Notes under the pieces: generated by a model
The model's input: the letters and a program-made list of their open reading frames with translations, nothing else
Database searches by the model: none
Told to the model about the DNA's origin: nothing
Translations under genes and position numbers: made by a program
Origin: SLQH01 sp964612995
GTDB lineage: Bacteria; Planctomycetota; UBA11346
Assembly: GCA_964612995.1 (NCBI GenBank)
Contig: CAZTGE010000095.1
Location: 1 to 16,114, forward strand
DNA length: 16,114 nt
Direction of reading: 5' to 3'
Part shown: piece after piece, positions 1 through 8,088 of the stretch
Layout of the letters: every line of letters begins with the position of its first letter
How positions within the stretch are numbered: the stretch's first letter is position 1

Positions 1-230
1 GTGGGTCCTCACGCAGTGAGGACCGTAGGGGCGAAGCCCCCTGAGTAGTTACAAATGACCTTCTTGGGGCTCGCTCTGCGCTGCGCGCAGTCGCCCCCGC
101 TACGCCCCCATTCGGCCAGGGCGACCGGGTTCCTGGCTCTTCGTCGCCGGCTCACCGGGCCCGGCGGGGGCTCTGAGGCAAGCCTCACCCTCTGCGTCCG
201 CTGCGTCCGCTGTCGTTCGATGCTTGCGGT
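1..230. repeat. Non-coding leader region rich in small hairpins
   Basis: I see no convincing gene here. The stretch holds several short perfect inverted repeats: 4-12 with 16-24 (9-bp arms, 3-base loop), 28-32 with 36-40 (5-bp arms, GAA loop), 76-81 with 85-90 (6-bp arms, 3-base loop) and 174-179 with 182-187 (6-bp arms, 2-base loop). There is also a tandem 9-base direct repeat CTGCGTCCG at 192-200 and 201-209. This density is typical of dispersed intergenic repeats (REP- or MITE-like), but copy number cannot be judged from one window. The first two hairpins could alternatively be a terminator of an upstream gene, though no T-run follows them. Confidence 0.45.
4..24. repeat. Perfect 9-bp inverted repeat (hairpin)
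   Basis: GGTCCTCAC at 4-12 and its exact reverse complement at 16-24 are separated by GCA. A second hairpin (GGGGC-GAA-GCCCC, 28-40) follows after three bases. It could be part of a multi-copy repeat or the RNA hairpin of a transcript entering from the left. No U-tract follows, so a classical intrinsic terminator is not supported. Confidence 0.6.
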
Positions 231-1040
231 GTGGGGGCGTGGACCATCGCGTGGTGTCTGGCGAACGGCAGGGCCCCGGTCGCTGTAGAACCATCTCCGG
301 TCCCCTGGTCGTCCGGGCCGGTGGCGCTATGCTCGAGCAACCCGGTGCTGGACCTGGCCGGGGGCGCCTTGCCGGTGGAGGTGGATGTGGCCGACGCGCA
401 GGAATCGGCGAACGCGAGTCAGACCAGCAGTCGTCGCTTGCTGGTCGCGGGCATGGCGCCGGATGGCGAGGTCCGGGTGCCGCCGCCGCGTTCGCGCTTC
501 CTCGAGGGTGAGGAGCGGCTCAGCCGGCTGCAAGAGGTGCTGGAGGTCGAGGACCGCAGCATCGCCGCGTCCTCCACCCGGCTGCCGGTCGATATCGGGC
601 CGGGGCTGCGCGGCTATCTGCCCGCGGTGGCGCGGGTGTGGCTGGTCGCGATCGCGCCGCTGGTCGGCCTGCTTTCCGGCCTGAGCGTATCGGCTCCGGC
701 CGTGGCGGTGCTGTTGGGCCTGGCGGCGGTCGAGGCCACGCCCCTGCGGCGGATCGGAGCGGTGCGGCGCATCGGCTTCGAAGAGGTCGCGCTGACGGTC
801 ATCCTGCAGGTGGTGGTCGCCCTGGTGCTGCCGGGGGTCGCGGCCTTCACCGAGGAGGGCGGTCGGGCCCTCGGTGCCCTGGCGGTGGCCTATCTCGCAT
901 TGGCGCTGTGCGCCGGGCTCGCCGCTGGTCTGCTCCTGGCCCGCCGGCGAGCCGGTCGGCGGGTGGCGCTGGCGGGGCGCGTCTGTCGGGTGCTGGCTTT
1001 CAGCGCGTTGTTCCTCGCCCTGCTCACCGGCGGTCCATGA
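231..1040 (+). CDS. Membrane protein of unknown function
   Basis: I do not recognise the family. The frame has strongly GC-rich third positions through to the TGA at 1038-1040, which supports real coding. Residues 1 to about 128 are soluble and include a charged, possibly helical stretch around residues 90-110. The C-terminal half has about five hydrophobic segments, near residues 134-154, 157-171, 183-206, 215-239 and 250-268. Arg-rich loops between them (near 174-181 and 240-250) suggest cytoplasmic loops. The protein is therefore probably an inner-membrane protein. The start is uncertain: GTG 231 is the earliest in-frame start, with alternatives at GTG 321, GTG 375 and ATG 453 and no clear ribosome site at any. 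It is separated from the pilin operon by 282 bases and probably belongs to a different transcript. Confidence 0.65.
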   Translation: MGAWTIAWCLANGRAPVAVEPSPVPWSSGPVALCSSNPVLDLAGGALPVEVDVADAQESANASQTSSRRLLVAGMAPDGEVRVPPPRSRFLEGEERLSRLQEVLEVEDRSIAASSTRLPVDIGPGLRGYLPAVARVWLVAIAPLVGLLSGLSVSAPAVAVLLGLAAVEATPLRRIGAVRRIGFEEVALTVILQVVVALVLPGVAAFTEEGGRALGALAVAYLALALCAGLAAGLLLARRRAGRRVALAGRVCRVLAFSALFLALLTGGP

Positions 1041-1071
1041 GGTGTCCAGCAGCCTCTCCGGCTCCGTGTGC

Positions 1072-1086
1072 GCCCATGCGATGGGC
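1072..1086. repeat. 6-bp inverted repeat after the membrane protein gene
   Basis: GCCCAT (1072-1077), loop GCG, ATGGGC (1081-1086), starting 32 bases after the stop codon at 1040. It is short and lacks a following T-run. It may be a weak terminator element or an operator half-site pair; neither is established. Confidence 0.3.
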
Positions 1087-1249
1087 CTATTCCATCGTTT
1101 GATCATGGGATGGATGGCGGCTGTGGCGCGGTCGGCCCGTGGCGCCGGGTGATCGCGAATAGACCGCTTTCGATGCAAGCGATTTACTGGACCAGACTTG
1201 TGGGCCGACGGCCATGAATGGCGCGAATCGCACGATGGTCTCGACCCGA

Positions 1250-1266
1250 TTGGCAGGCTGTTTGCA
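1250..1266 (+). promoter_or_regulatory. Candidate sigma-54 (RpoN) promoter
   Basis: The sequence TTGGCAGG-CTGT-TTGCA places GG at 1252-1253 and GC at 1264-1265 with the exact -24/-12 spacing. It matches the consensus YTGGCACG-N4-TTGCW except for G in place of C at one position. Transcription would start near 1277, leaving a leader of about 45 bases before ATG 1323. Sigma-54 control with an enhancer-binding activator is well known for type IV pilin genes in several bacteria. An overlapping TTGACA (1267-1272) has no acceptable -10 box, so a sigma-70 promoter is less likely. Confidence 0.65.
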
Positions 1267-1309
1267 TTGACACCGCTGGCGCATCGCGGCCCGGCCGCTG
1301 CGCCTTCGC

Positions 1310-1316
1310 GGAGGAG
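1310..1316 (+). promoter_or_regulatory. Ribosome binding site of the first pilin gene
   Basis: GGAGGAG lies 6 bases before ATG 1323. It decides the start in favour of 1323 over the in-frame ATG at 1218. Confidence 0.75.
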
Positions 1317-1322
1317 CCAGCC

Positions 1323-1967
1323 ATGATCGAGCCTCGCCGACCATCATCCAAGCCCCAGCTGGCGGGCTTCACGCTCATCGAGCTGCTGGTGGTCATGTCG
1401 GTGATCGCCGCCCTGGCCGGTCTGTCCTTTGCGGTCTATACCGGGGTGTTCAAGAAGAGCGAGGATCAGAAGACCCGGATGGCGGTCGACGCGGTGGTCG
1501 CTGCGATCGAGAGCCACAGCACCACCGCGTCGCCGCTGGTCCGGCTGCAGAACGACACCCCACGCTACTGGTGGGACATCGACTTCGAGCCCGGCGAGAC
1601 TCCGGCGGCGAACAAGGCCGATGTGCTCAACAAGGCGCAGCAGATCAACCAGCTGATCATCGACGGCGATCCCGAGTTCGCCACGCCGGGCACCACGCTG
1701 GCAGATACCAGCCTGGTGCCCGACGGCTATCGTGGCCTGGGCATCATGCTCGGTCTGCCGCCGGAGTTCCTCAACGAGCGCGGCGAGGTGGTCGACGCCT
1801 GGGGCCAGCCGCTGCACATCGCCTACGACACCGAGCTGTTCGGCGCGACCGGCTATGGCGTGTGGTCCGTCGGCGAGGATGGCATCAGCGATCCTTTCAA
1901 TGAGAACAGCGGCGACCAGGACGACGACATCTGCAGCTGGCACGATGGCCGGGAACAGGGGCGCTGA
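1323..1967 (+). CDS. GspG-like major pseudopilin (214 aa)
   Basis: This is a class III prepilin-type protein. A 15-residue basic leader ends in Gly, followed by mature FTLIE (Glu20 is the +5 residue needed for subunit assembly) and a hydrophobic helix to about residue 40. The C-terminal part carries the signature of the T2SS major pseudopilin GspG: DAWG at 158-161, SVGEDG at 182-187 and an acidic DDDI-x-SW at 200-206. In GspG this region forms the structural calcium site. Length is modestly above the usual 140-150 aa. Known role of the family: after prepilin peptidase processing, GspG polymerises into the periplasmic pseudopilus that drives secretion. It is the first gene of the operon, directly downstream of the sigma-54 promoter, and the next ATG follows its stop by one base. 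The start at 1323 is chosen for its strong ribosome site. Confidence 0.9.
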   Translation: MIEPRRPSSKPQLAGFTLIELLVVMSVIAALAGLSFAVYTGVFKKSEDQKTRMAVDAVVAAIESHSTTASPLVRLQNDTPRYWWDIDFEPGETPAANKADVLNKAQQINQLIIDGDPEFATPGTTLADTSLVPDGYRGLGIMLGLPPEFLNERGEVVDAWGQPLHIAYDTELFGATGYGVWSVGEDGISDPFNENSGDQDDDICSWHDGREQGR

Positions 1968-1968
1968 G

Positions 1969-3105
1969 ATGGCCGACCACCGCAGCAACCGTGCTGGCTT
2001 CACGCTGATCGAGATGCTGGTGGTGATGGCGATCATCGCCATCCTCGCCGGGATGATCCTGGCCGGCATCAAGGTCTTCGATCGGCAGGGCCCCAAGACT
2101 AAGACCGAGACCATCACCCGGATCATCGCCACCGGCCTGGCCCAGCGTTCGGCCCAGCTCGGTGGCGAGGCCTTCGCCCTCCATCCCTTCGCGCGCTATG
2201 CCTACGGCAAGGCCGATAGCGGCGGCGAACGCGCGCTGTTCACCCGCGGCGAAGACACCCCCGCCTTCGCCGCCGGCCAGCCGGTGGCCACCGAAGGCAT
2301 GGGCCTGCGCACGGCCGACCTGCGGCACGTCGACAGCGACGAAGAATATGTCATGCACCCGACCGACGTCTTCGAGGGCGCCGCGGTCCAGGGCGACGTG
2401 CCGCTGCTCTACGGTGTGCACCGCTTCAAGTTGCACACCATCGGTACCAGCTGGAGGATGACCGAGCACAAGTGGGTCGGGCCGCAAGGGGTCAACGCCG
2501 AGCCGGAGAAGCAGTTCATGCGCTACGACCGGCCGGTGCTGAATTACTCGCAGGCGTCCGCCATCACGGGGGACGGCAAGGTGGAAGCCCGTTACGAGGA
2601 CAAGGAGCCGGCGCTGACCGAGCGCTTCGATACCCCGGTGTTCGAGCAGCGCAGCGCCGAGGCGGTGACCGCCATGCTCGGCGATATCGAAGACGACCTG
2701 CGCAAACTGGGGGTCATCCATCACCAGGACTTCGACGCGAATGCCGACACCCTGCTCCACGGGGTGCGCATCGCCGCCGGGGCCGAGCAGCGCGGTGACT
2801 TCCCGCGGGCCGATCAGAAGGTCAAGGGTTCCTTCATCAAGGACGGCTCGACCTGGAAGCGCTATCGCCTGCGCGGCACCGGCCTGTACGACGCCTGGGG
2901 GCGCGAGCTGCTGATCTTCCGCGGGCGCGAGAACACGGGGCTGGTGGTGGCCAGCGCCGGACGCGACGGGGTGTTCATGGTCCATCCCGGCTACGACAAC
3001 ACCTTCCAGACCGACCCGCTCGACGACCCGCTCGCTGGCGCGGCCGTCGCCGGCGACGACCGCGACGGCACCACCGACAACGTCATCCACGGGGCCTGGG
3101 AGTAG
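1969..3105 (+). CDS. Enlarged GspG-like pseudopilin (378 aa)
   Basis: A 10-residue leader ends in Gly, followed by FTLIE (Glu15) and a long Ile/Leu/Ala-rich helix to about residue 36. The C-terminus repeats the GspG pattern: DAWG at 308-311, SAGRDG at 329-334 and a following acidic region ending in DN near the C-terminus. About 240 residues therefore lie between the helix and the GspG-type C-terminal motif, where normal GspG has roughly 80-100. The insert is hydrophilic and includes many charged residues; I recognise no domain in it. It starts one base after the stop of the preceding gene, so translation is probably coupled. It may be a second shaft subunit or a decorated variant. Assignment to the prepilin superfamily is secure; the G-type call is good but rests on short motifs. 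Confidence 0.88.
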   Translation: MADHRSNRAGFTLIEMLVVMAIIAILAGMILAGIKVFDRQGPKTKTETITRIIATGLAQRSAQLGGEAFALHPFARYAYGKADSGGERALFTRGEDTPAFAAGQPVATEGMGLRTADLRHVDSDEEYVMHPTDVFEGAAVQGDVPLLYGVHRFKLHTIGTSWRMTEHKWVGPQGVNAEPEKQFMRYDRPVLNYSQASAITGDGKVEARYEDKEPALTERFDTPVFEQRSAEAVTAMLGDIEDDLRKLGVIHHQDFDANADTLLHGVRIAAGAEQRGDFPRADQKVKGSFIKDGSTWKRYRLRGTGLYDAWGRELLIFRGRENTGLVVASAGRDGVFMVHPGYDNTFQTDPLDDPLAGAAVAGDDRDGTTDNVIHGAWE

Positions 3106-3113
3106 GAGCGCGC

Positions 3114-3833
3114 ATGTCCGCAACCGAGGGATACCGCCTGCATCGCCATACGCTCTCCATCGCTGGATTCACCGCGGTGGAGATGATGATCGTCCTGCTG
3201 GTCATCGGCATCCTCGCCACCATGACCGTTCCGAGGGTGGTGGGCTTGATGCGCCACAGCGCCGTGCGCAGCGCCGCCGACGATACCCTGATCCTGTGGG
3301 AGCGGGCCAAGACCCTGGCCCAGCGTTCGCAGCCCGACCCCGATTCACCCGACCGTCACTTCGGCGTGGCCATCGTGCAGCAACGCGGCCAGCCCACCTA
3401 CGCCGTGCTCATCCGTTCGGCCAAGGCGCCGGCCGACGGCGATGAGATCGCGCCCGAGGACATGCTCAGCGCGGGCGTCGCCAGCGGCACCGCCGGGCGG
3501 GCGCGGGTCGAGTTCCCGCCGAGCGTGGTCGTGGCCACCGCCACCGGTCACGGCAACTCGCCGCAGGTGGTTGACGGCACCATCGCCTGGTATGCCCAAT
3601 ACGGCAGCGGTTTCCCGCTCTCCGGGCGCCAGGTCAAGCTGGGCAAGGGCGCCACGGCCACGCCACAGCCGGTGGGGGTCGACAACGGCCTGCTCGCCAA
3701 CCTCTACCAGAATCCCTCTCTGATCCGCTTCCAGACCGTCGAGTTCGATCCGGCTGTTGAGAGCACCGGTCTCGCCTTCGACTTCGAGGTCCACCAGTGT
3801 GGGGTGGCCACCATCGAGGAGCAACAGCAATGA
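3114..3833 (+). CDS. GspH/FimT-like minor pseudopilin (239 aa)
   Basis: An 18-residue leader with basic residues ends in Gly, followed by FTAVE (Glu23) and a hydrophobic helix ending near PRVVGLM. The following pattern, a helix tail with RSAADDTLILWERAKTLAQR, is typical of GspH/FimT proteins, whose helix runs into a beta-sandwich domain. The downstream part is beta-rich in appearance (alternating Val/Ile and polar residues) and lacks the GspG motif. GspH is a minor pseudopilin that links the tip complex to the shaft. GGAG at 3105-3108 overlaps the preceding stop region and precedes ATG 3114 by 5 bases. Its stop overlaps the next start (ATGA at 3830-3833). Its place between G-type and I-type genes matches the gspG-H-I order. 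Confidence 0.85.
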   Translation: MSATEGYRLHRHTLSIAGFTAVEMMIVLLVIGILATMTVPRVVGLMRHSAVRSAADDTLILWERAKTLAQRSQPDPDSPDRHFGVAIVQQRGQPTYAVLIRSAKAPADGDEIAPEDMLSAGVASGTAGRARVEFPPSVVVATATGHGNSPQVVDGTIAWYAQYGSGFPLSGRQVKLGKGATATPQPVGVDNGLLANLYQNPSLIRFQTVEFDPAVESTGLAFDFEVHQCGVATIEEQQQ

Positions 3834-6800
3834 CCCATCCGACCCGTGCCCGTACCGGCCTGACCCTGTTCGAGGTCGCCATCTCGACCCTGGTGCTGAC
3901 CGTGGCCGTGCTCTCGGCCATGGCCCTGCTCCCGCGCGGCATCGAGGCCGAACGCGACGCCCGCAGCAAGGTCTTCGCCGCTTCGGTCTTCCTCACCTTG
4001 ATGGATGATTTTCACAAGATGCAGACGGATATGGCGGGGGCTCAGGATCGTGCCGTCGTCGGCGGTGATCCGGCGGCCAAAGCGGATTTCGTCCATTTCG
4101 TTCGTAGCTACGCCGGCCCGGATAGGATCAGGGTCGTTACCGACGTCGATGGCTCTCCCATTGAGAAAGACCCTGATGGAGAAACTAAAAGATCCAACTA
4201 TGGCACCATTGCGGACGATGCTGCCATCAGTCGCAGATATCCCTATCAGGACAAGGCGGACGAGGCGGACGGCCGGTACATCGATCTGATCCAGCTGCTC
4301 ATGGATGGGGATCTCGACCCCTGCTTCGGGATCGGCATCCACAATGCGAATTACTATGCCAACTGCCACAGCGCCGATTTCGAGCAGTATCTGTCCTCCC
4401 GACTGGGAGGCTTGATCCCGATCCCACCCGAAATCGCCCGCCGCATCGAGGATCCCACAGGCGAGATGCAACGCCTCCTCGATGCTGACGGCTATCTCTA
4501 CTACCTCGACCCGAATCATGTTCGCGGATTCGCCGATTCTTCCAGGACCCCTTTTGTAAGCAGCAACCCTCAGTTCCAGAGCAGCGGCCTGGACTCTTCC
4601 GCGCAGAATCTGGTCATCGGGGTCGTCGGGCCGGCTCAGCAGAACATCCTGCCGGCCAATCCATGGGAATCCTGGCCGTTCTACGAGATGTATCCGTTTC
4701 CGCCCCAGTTCATCCGCCCTACTGCCAGCAATGCTGCCAATGTCTATGAGTGCGTGTACCTCGGTAGTTCGACCGATGGCGATGAGGGCACGGTGGCGAC
4801 CGATCTCAACGGGGTACCGCCGAAGGAGGCTGATGACGGATACAAGGATGAGGCTCAGAACGACATCCACTACGGGCGCGGCGAGTACCTCGGTATCTGG
4901 GTCAAGGGCTCGGATATCGGCCCCTATCTCGACCATACGACCGCGGATCCCGATGTGGTGCGGGCCGCTGCCGAAAGCATGCTCGACAATGGCGGCTATC
5001 ACGGCGCCAACTGGCGCTACTTCAAACAGCAGGAGGAGCGCTTCCTCGAAAAGGAGACCCTTGAAGTACGCAAACTGTGGTGGCGCAGCGACCTGCAGGA
5101 TCTGTATGCCGACGGCCTGATCGATCACCACGGCTACAGCCGCCACAAATGGACCGCGGGGTGGGATGCTTTCCGCCTCATGGCCGGCAACCCCAATGCC
5201 GGATGGTACGTCGCCGGCCTCAGCGGCGTGACCGGCGCCCTCTACGATTATCAAGCCGAGGCTTACGAGGATGATGAAGACTGGTTGTGGTACCATCCGT
5301 GGATGGTCGATTTGGCTGATGCCAAGGGTTACGGCCCAGGCAATCCCCCCGAGCAATTGTATAACAATGTCCAGGATGATTTCGGTGTGCCCGGCACCTG
5401 GGGTCACACGTGGACCTTCCAGGATGTGGGCACCGATATCGGAAACGGTGAGTGGGTGTGGGGTTATGACAATAAGGGCAAGCACGACTACCTGGCCGGG
5501 ATCAAGTGGAACCTTCAAGATGTCACCGAGAGTGTTTCGGCCAACGAAGACGTTTTTCCGACCTTCGAAATGCGCACGACCTACCGCGATTATGCCTTGC
5601 GCCTGTGGGATGCGGTGCGGCCCCGGCCGGAACTCAGAATCTCGGGCTCGACCCTGGCGGACTACGATCCCGACCTCGATCCCTTCAGCGTGACGACCGA
5701 AGCCCGGGTGGTCGAGGACGGAGCCTGGCAGCACGCGGACGGATCGGGCAATCAGACAAGCAGCCCGGCAGTCGCGGAGATGCTGCTCGTCAACTCCCCC
5801 TTCTCCCTGGATTTCAACGCCATGCGTGAACTGGATCGCATCGGCGTGCCGGGTTGGCGCCTCGACGGCTTCAACGTCATCGATCCGAATGAGGTTCCGA
5901 AGTTCAACTCCGGCGCAACCGGGCGTTACGCCCTCGACAGCAGCATTTTCACCGGCGATCTCGAGCATGAGTTCCCGCCGCATCCGGCCCAGGTGCTCGC
6001 GTTGAGCTACCTCGCCCATGCAGCCAACATGGTCGCCGCCTGGACGCCCCCGTTCGAGCGCATTTATTACGATCCACATACTGTCGACACGCAGACCGGC
6101 AGCAGTTTCACCGCCAAAGAACAAATGCGTGATCCGGATCTGCTTCTTGCCGAGCCAATCCAGCCCTACTGGCTCAGCTACGAGCCCGACGCTGCGGATG
6201 GCGACGGCTTGGTTGAGCGCGATGTGAAGCTCGCGGCCACCGATCTGTTCTTCAGGCCAGAAGATCGCGGTCGTGTTTTGTTGATGAACAACACCACGGC
6301 CCGCGAGAAGTTGAGTGAACTTGTGGGCAACATACCAGATCCCCAGGACATCAACAGCCCCGGGTATCTCAACCCGGCGGTACTCCCGGGCAAGCGCGAG
6401 ACCTTCGCCCAGCGCACCATGGTGTTCCACCCGGGTGATTGCATCGCCTTCGAACTGGAGCTGACCGCGAACCAGCGTCTTGAGCGTAAAGGCGGAAATG
6501 CCAATGGCCTCGTGTGGGTGGATGAGCCGACGAACGCGAACGCCATCGGCTATCTGGTCTATGAACTCGGCCCGATCCGCGAGCTGGATCTCGATGGCGA
6601 TGGGGAACCGGAGAACCTGCGTGACCTTCCCCTTCCCGCGTTGCGTTCGACTGTCATCGAGCCCCAGAACAACAACGAGACGGTCCGTCAGGCTTATGTC
6701 GATGAGCAGATCGGCGAGGATGATCCCCGATTGCGGTGGCTGTACATCCGTCGGGTGTATCTTGCCACCCACGAGCACGGATACGTCGATCTGACAGCAG

Positions 6801-8086
6801 AGTCCCTCATCGAGGGGTGGGCTGGGGGTCCCTTCCAGGAGATCCTGGATTGGTCCAATCCGCCGGATGAATTAAGTGCGCGCGTCATGGCGCTCAAACG
6901 ACACATCTTCACGACAACCGTGTGCCGTGCAGTCGCAGGATGCCCCGGCCAATGGACCACGAATTGGGGTGTCTCGCCTGACCTGCTCGATGACCACGCC
7001 AATCCTGAAGTCGGATTTGCTATCGCCTACAGCGGCCGCGCGATCCGCGTGGCATCTCCGGCCGACATCGGCTTTGCCCGCAAATCCCATGAGATGTGCA
7101 TGCGCTGGGCTGTCAGCTATGCGAGAGAGAACCCCTATGATTGGGGTGCACCGCGGCCGGCGAACAGCCCGACTGCTTGGGACAAACCGCTGACCATGTT
7201 CAATATCTTCGATGCCAGTGACACTGCGCGCGAGCCGCCCAGCGATTTCGTCAGTCAGGCCAGCAAGTCGACCCAGCCCTTCCATCCCTGGATCACGCCG
7301 GTCAACCCGCAAGCCCGGCGCTATCGTATGCGCGAGCCGTATCGGCCCGGGGCGGATGCCAATTCGAGTGAACCACCGAGCGACTGCTATCGCATTTCGC
7401 ACTTCGGCCCGTTCGACCGTCCGAATGCGAGCCCGCCCATCGGCGCTGCGGCCGAGGTGCCGACCACCGTCTGGGACACCATCTACAACAATCATCTGAT
7501 CCGTACGGCGGACGGTCAGCGGGATGCCAGTAGCCGGGCGGAACGCTTCTGGCCCTTGCGTGGTTTCCATCCCCGCGACCGTTGTCGTCAGGTTGTGTTC
7601 TGGTCCGCGCCCTGGAAGGACTACGAGGACGCCGAAATGGTGCCTAGTGCCCCGGTGGACAGCGAACAGCATGCTGCGAAGTACTGGGGTGGCGAAGGTG
7701 GCTTCGACAGCGATTGGGGCGTTTGCAAGGAAGACATTCATGAAAAATCATATAGCCACCATGACGTGGTCTTTCCGCGGGTGACTCGCAGTGAAGGTCA
7801 GACCCGCTGGGCAACGGTCGAGCAGCTCGTGTTCCATCCCGAGCTCGGATCCATGTGGAACAGTGCGGCCAGGACCCGGACCACCGCCTTCGAACATGAG
7901 ATCAGTGACGCGGACTTGGATACCAACCGGTCGTGGCACAACATGTTGGGGATCTTTGGCGCAGATCGGAACTTCAATGGCAGCTACGATCGCGGCCCGA
8001 TACGCAGCGACAATACGATCCAGGCAACCGAAGTTGCGCGGTTCAACTTCTACGACCCCATCGTGCGGCTGAATGCGGAGAATTAA
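3830..8086 (+). CDS. Giant GspI/PilV-like prepilin protein (1418 aa)
   Basis: A 10-residue leader ends in Gly, then mature LTLFE (Glu15) and a helix with the I/V-type pattern LTLFEVAISTLVL...AMALLPRGIEAERDAR. Mature position 1 is Leu rather than Phe. GspI proteins are normally about 120-130 aa, so some 1350 extra residues follow the helix. I recognise no enzyme domain. The region is rich in Trp, Tyr, Asp, Asn and Pro, as in surface beta structures. It has at least 12 Cys and acidic loops of calcium-binding type (for example DLDGDGEPE near residues 919-927 and DVDGSP near 104). The start at 3830 overlaps the previous stop as ATGA and has GAGGAG at 3817-3822. Local GC falls soon after the helix-coding part: 77% in bases 3901-3960, 47% in 4141-4200. 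It resembles in organisation the long prepilin proteins of the Verru_Chthon cassette, but I cannot confirm family membership. Probable role: extracellular or tip subunit. Confidence 0.88.
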   Translation: MTHPTRARTGLTLFEVAISTLVLTVAVLSAMALLPRGIEAERDARSKVFAASVFLTLMDDFHKMQTDMAGAQDRAVVGGDPAAKADFVHFVRSYAGPDRIRVVTDVDGSPIEKDPDGETKRSNYGTIADDAAISRRYPYQDKADEADGRYIDLIQLLMDGDLDPCFGIGIHNANYYANCHSADFEQYLSSRLGGLIPIPPEIARRIEDPTGEMQRLLDADGYLYYLDPNHVRGFADSSRTPFVSSNPQFQSSGLDSSAQNLVIGVVGPAQQNILPANPWESWPFYEMYPFPPQFIRPTASNAANVYECVYLGSSTDGDEGTVATDLNGVPPKEADDGYKDEAQNDIHYGRGEYLGIWVKGSDIGPYLDHTTADPDVVRAAAESMLDNGGYHGANWRYFKQQEERFLEKETLEVRKLWWRSDLQDLYADGLIDHHGYSRHKWTAGWDAFRLMAGNPNAGWYVAGLSGVTGALYDYQAEAYEDDEDWLWYHPWMVDLADAKGYGPGNPPEQLYNNVQDDFGVPGTWGHTWTFQDVGTDIGNGEWVWGYDNKGKHDYLAGIKWNLQDVTESVSANEDVFPTFEMRTTYRDYALRLWDAVRPRPELRISGSTLADYDPDLDPFSVTTEARVVEDGAWQHADGSGNQTSSPAVAEMLLVNSPFSLDFNAMRELDRIGVPGWRLDGFNVIDPNEVPKFNSGATGRYALDSSIFTGDLEHEFPPHPAQVLALSYLAHAANMVAAWTPPFERIYYDPHTVDTQTGSSFTAKEQMRDPDLLLAEPIQPYWLSYEPDAADGDGLVERDVKLAATDLFFRPEDRGRVLLMNNTTAREKLSELVGNIPDPQDINSPGYLNPAVLPGKRETFAQRTMVFHPGDCIAFELELTANQRLERKGGNANGLVWVDEPTNANAIGYLVYELGPIRELDLDGDGEPENLRDLPLPALRSTVIEPQNNNETVRQAYVDEQIGEDDPRLRWLYIRRVYLATHEHGYVDLTAESLIEGWAGGPFQEILDWSNPPDELSARVMALKRHIFTTTVCRAVAGCPGQWTTNWGVSPDLLDDHANPEVGFAIAYSGRAIRVASPADIGFARKSHEMCMRWAVSYARENPYDWGAPRPANSPTAWDKPLTMFNIFDASDTAREPPSDFVSQASKSTQPFHPWITPVNPQARRYRMREPYRPGADANSSEPPSDCYRISHFGPFDRPNASPPIGAAAEVPTTVWDTIYNNHLIRTADGQRDASSRAERFWPLRGFHPRDRCRQVVFWSAPWKDYEDAEMVPSAPVDSEQHAAKYWGGEGGFDSDWGVCKEDIHEKSYSHHDVVFPRVTRSEGQTRWATVEQLVFHPELGSMWNSAARTRTTAFEHEISDADLDTNRSWHNMLGIFGADRNFNGSYDRGPIRSDNTIQATEVARFNFYDPIVRLNAEN

Positions 8087-8088
8087 GT

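Larger units (their letters stand above)
1041..1322 (+). promoter_or_regulatory. Intergenic region upstream of the pilin operon
   Basis: This is 282 bases without a convincing gene. An in-frame upstream ATG at 1218 exists, but using it would put the predicted promoter inside the gene and add about 35 residues before the prepilin leader. It holds a hairpin at 1072-1086, a candidate sigma-54 promoter at 1250-1266 and the Shine-Dalgarno of the first pilin gene. The roughly 200 bases upstream of the promoter are where enhancer-binding activator sites would be expected; I could not assign specific ones. Confidence 0.55.

Noticed and set aside
192..209. A CRISPR array or longer tandem repeat
   Set aside because: Only two copies of a 9-base unit occur, with no spacers; no array is present anywhere in the window.
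55..288. A 77-codon + strand open frame in the left-hand region
   Set aside because: It runs through the hairpin cluster, has no good ribosome site and its Arg/Ser/Pro-rich translation looks like out-of-frame GC-rich DNA.
327..1178. A 283-codon - strand open frame opposite the membrane protein
   Set aside because: Arg/Gln/His-rich translation typical of an antisense shadow. The + strand frame gives coherent membrane segments.
1267..1295. A sigma-70 promoter starting with TTGACA at 1267-1272
   Set aside because: No acceptable -10 hexamer at 16-18 bases spacing; the overlapping sigma-54 site fits much better.
1897..3123. A 408-codon - strand open frame opposite the 378-aa pilin
   Set aside because: Shadow of a gene with a clear prepilin N-terminus and GspG C-terminal motif.
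3704..6778. A 1024-codon open frame on the - strand opposite the 1418-aa pilin gene
   Set aside because: It mirrors the codon phase of the + strand gene in GC-rich DNA. The + strand frame has a prepilin leader, ribosome site and operon spacing; the - strand translation shows no recognisable domain.
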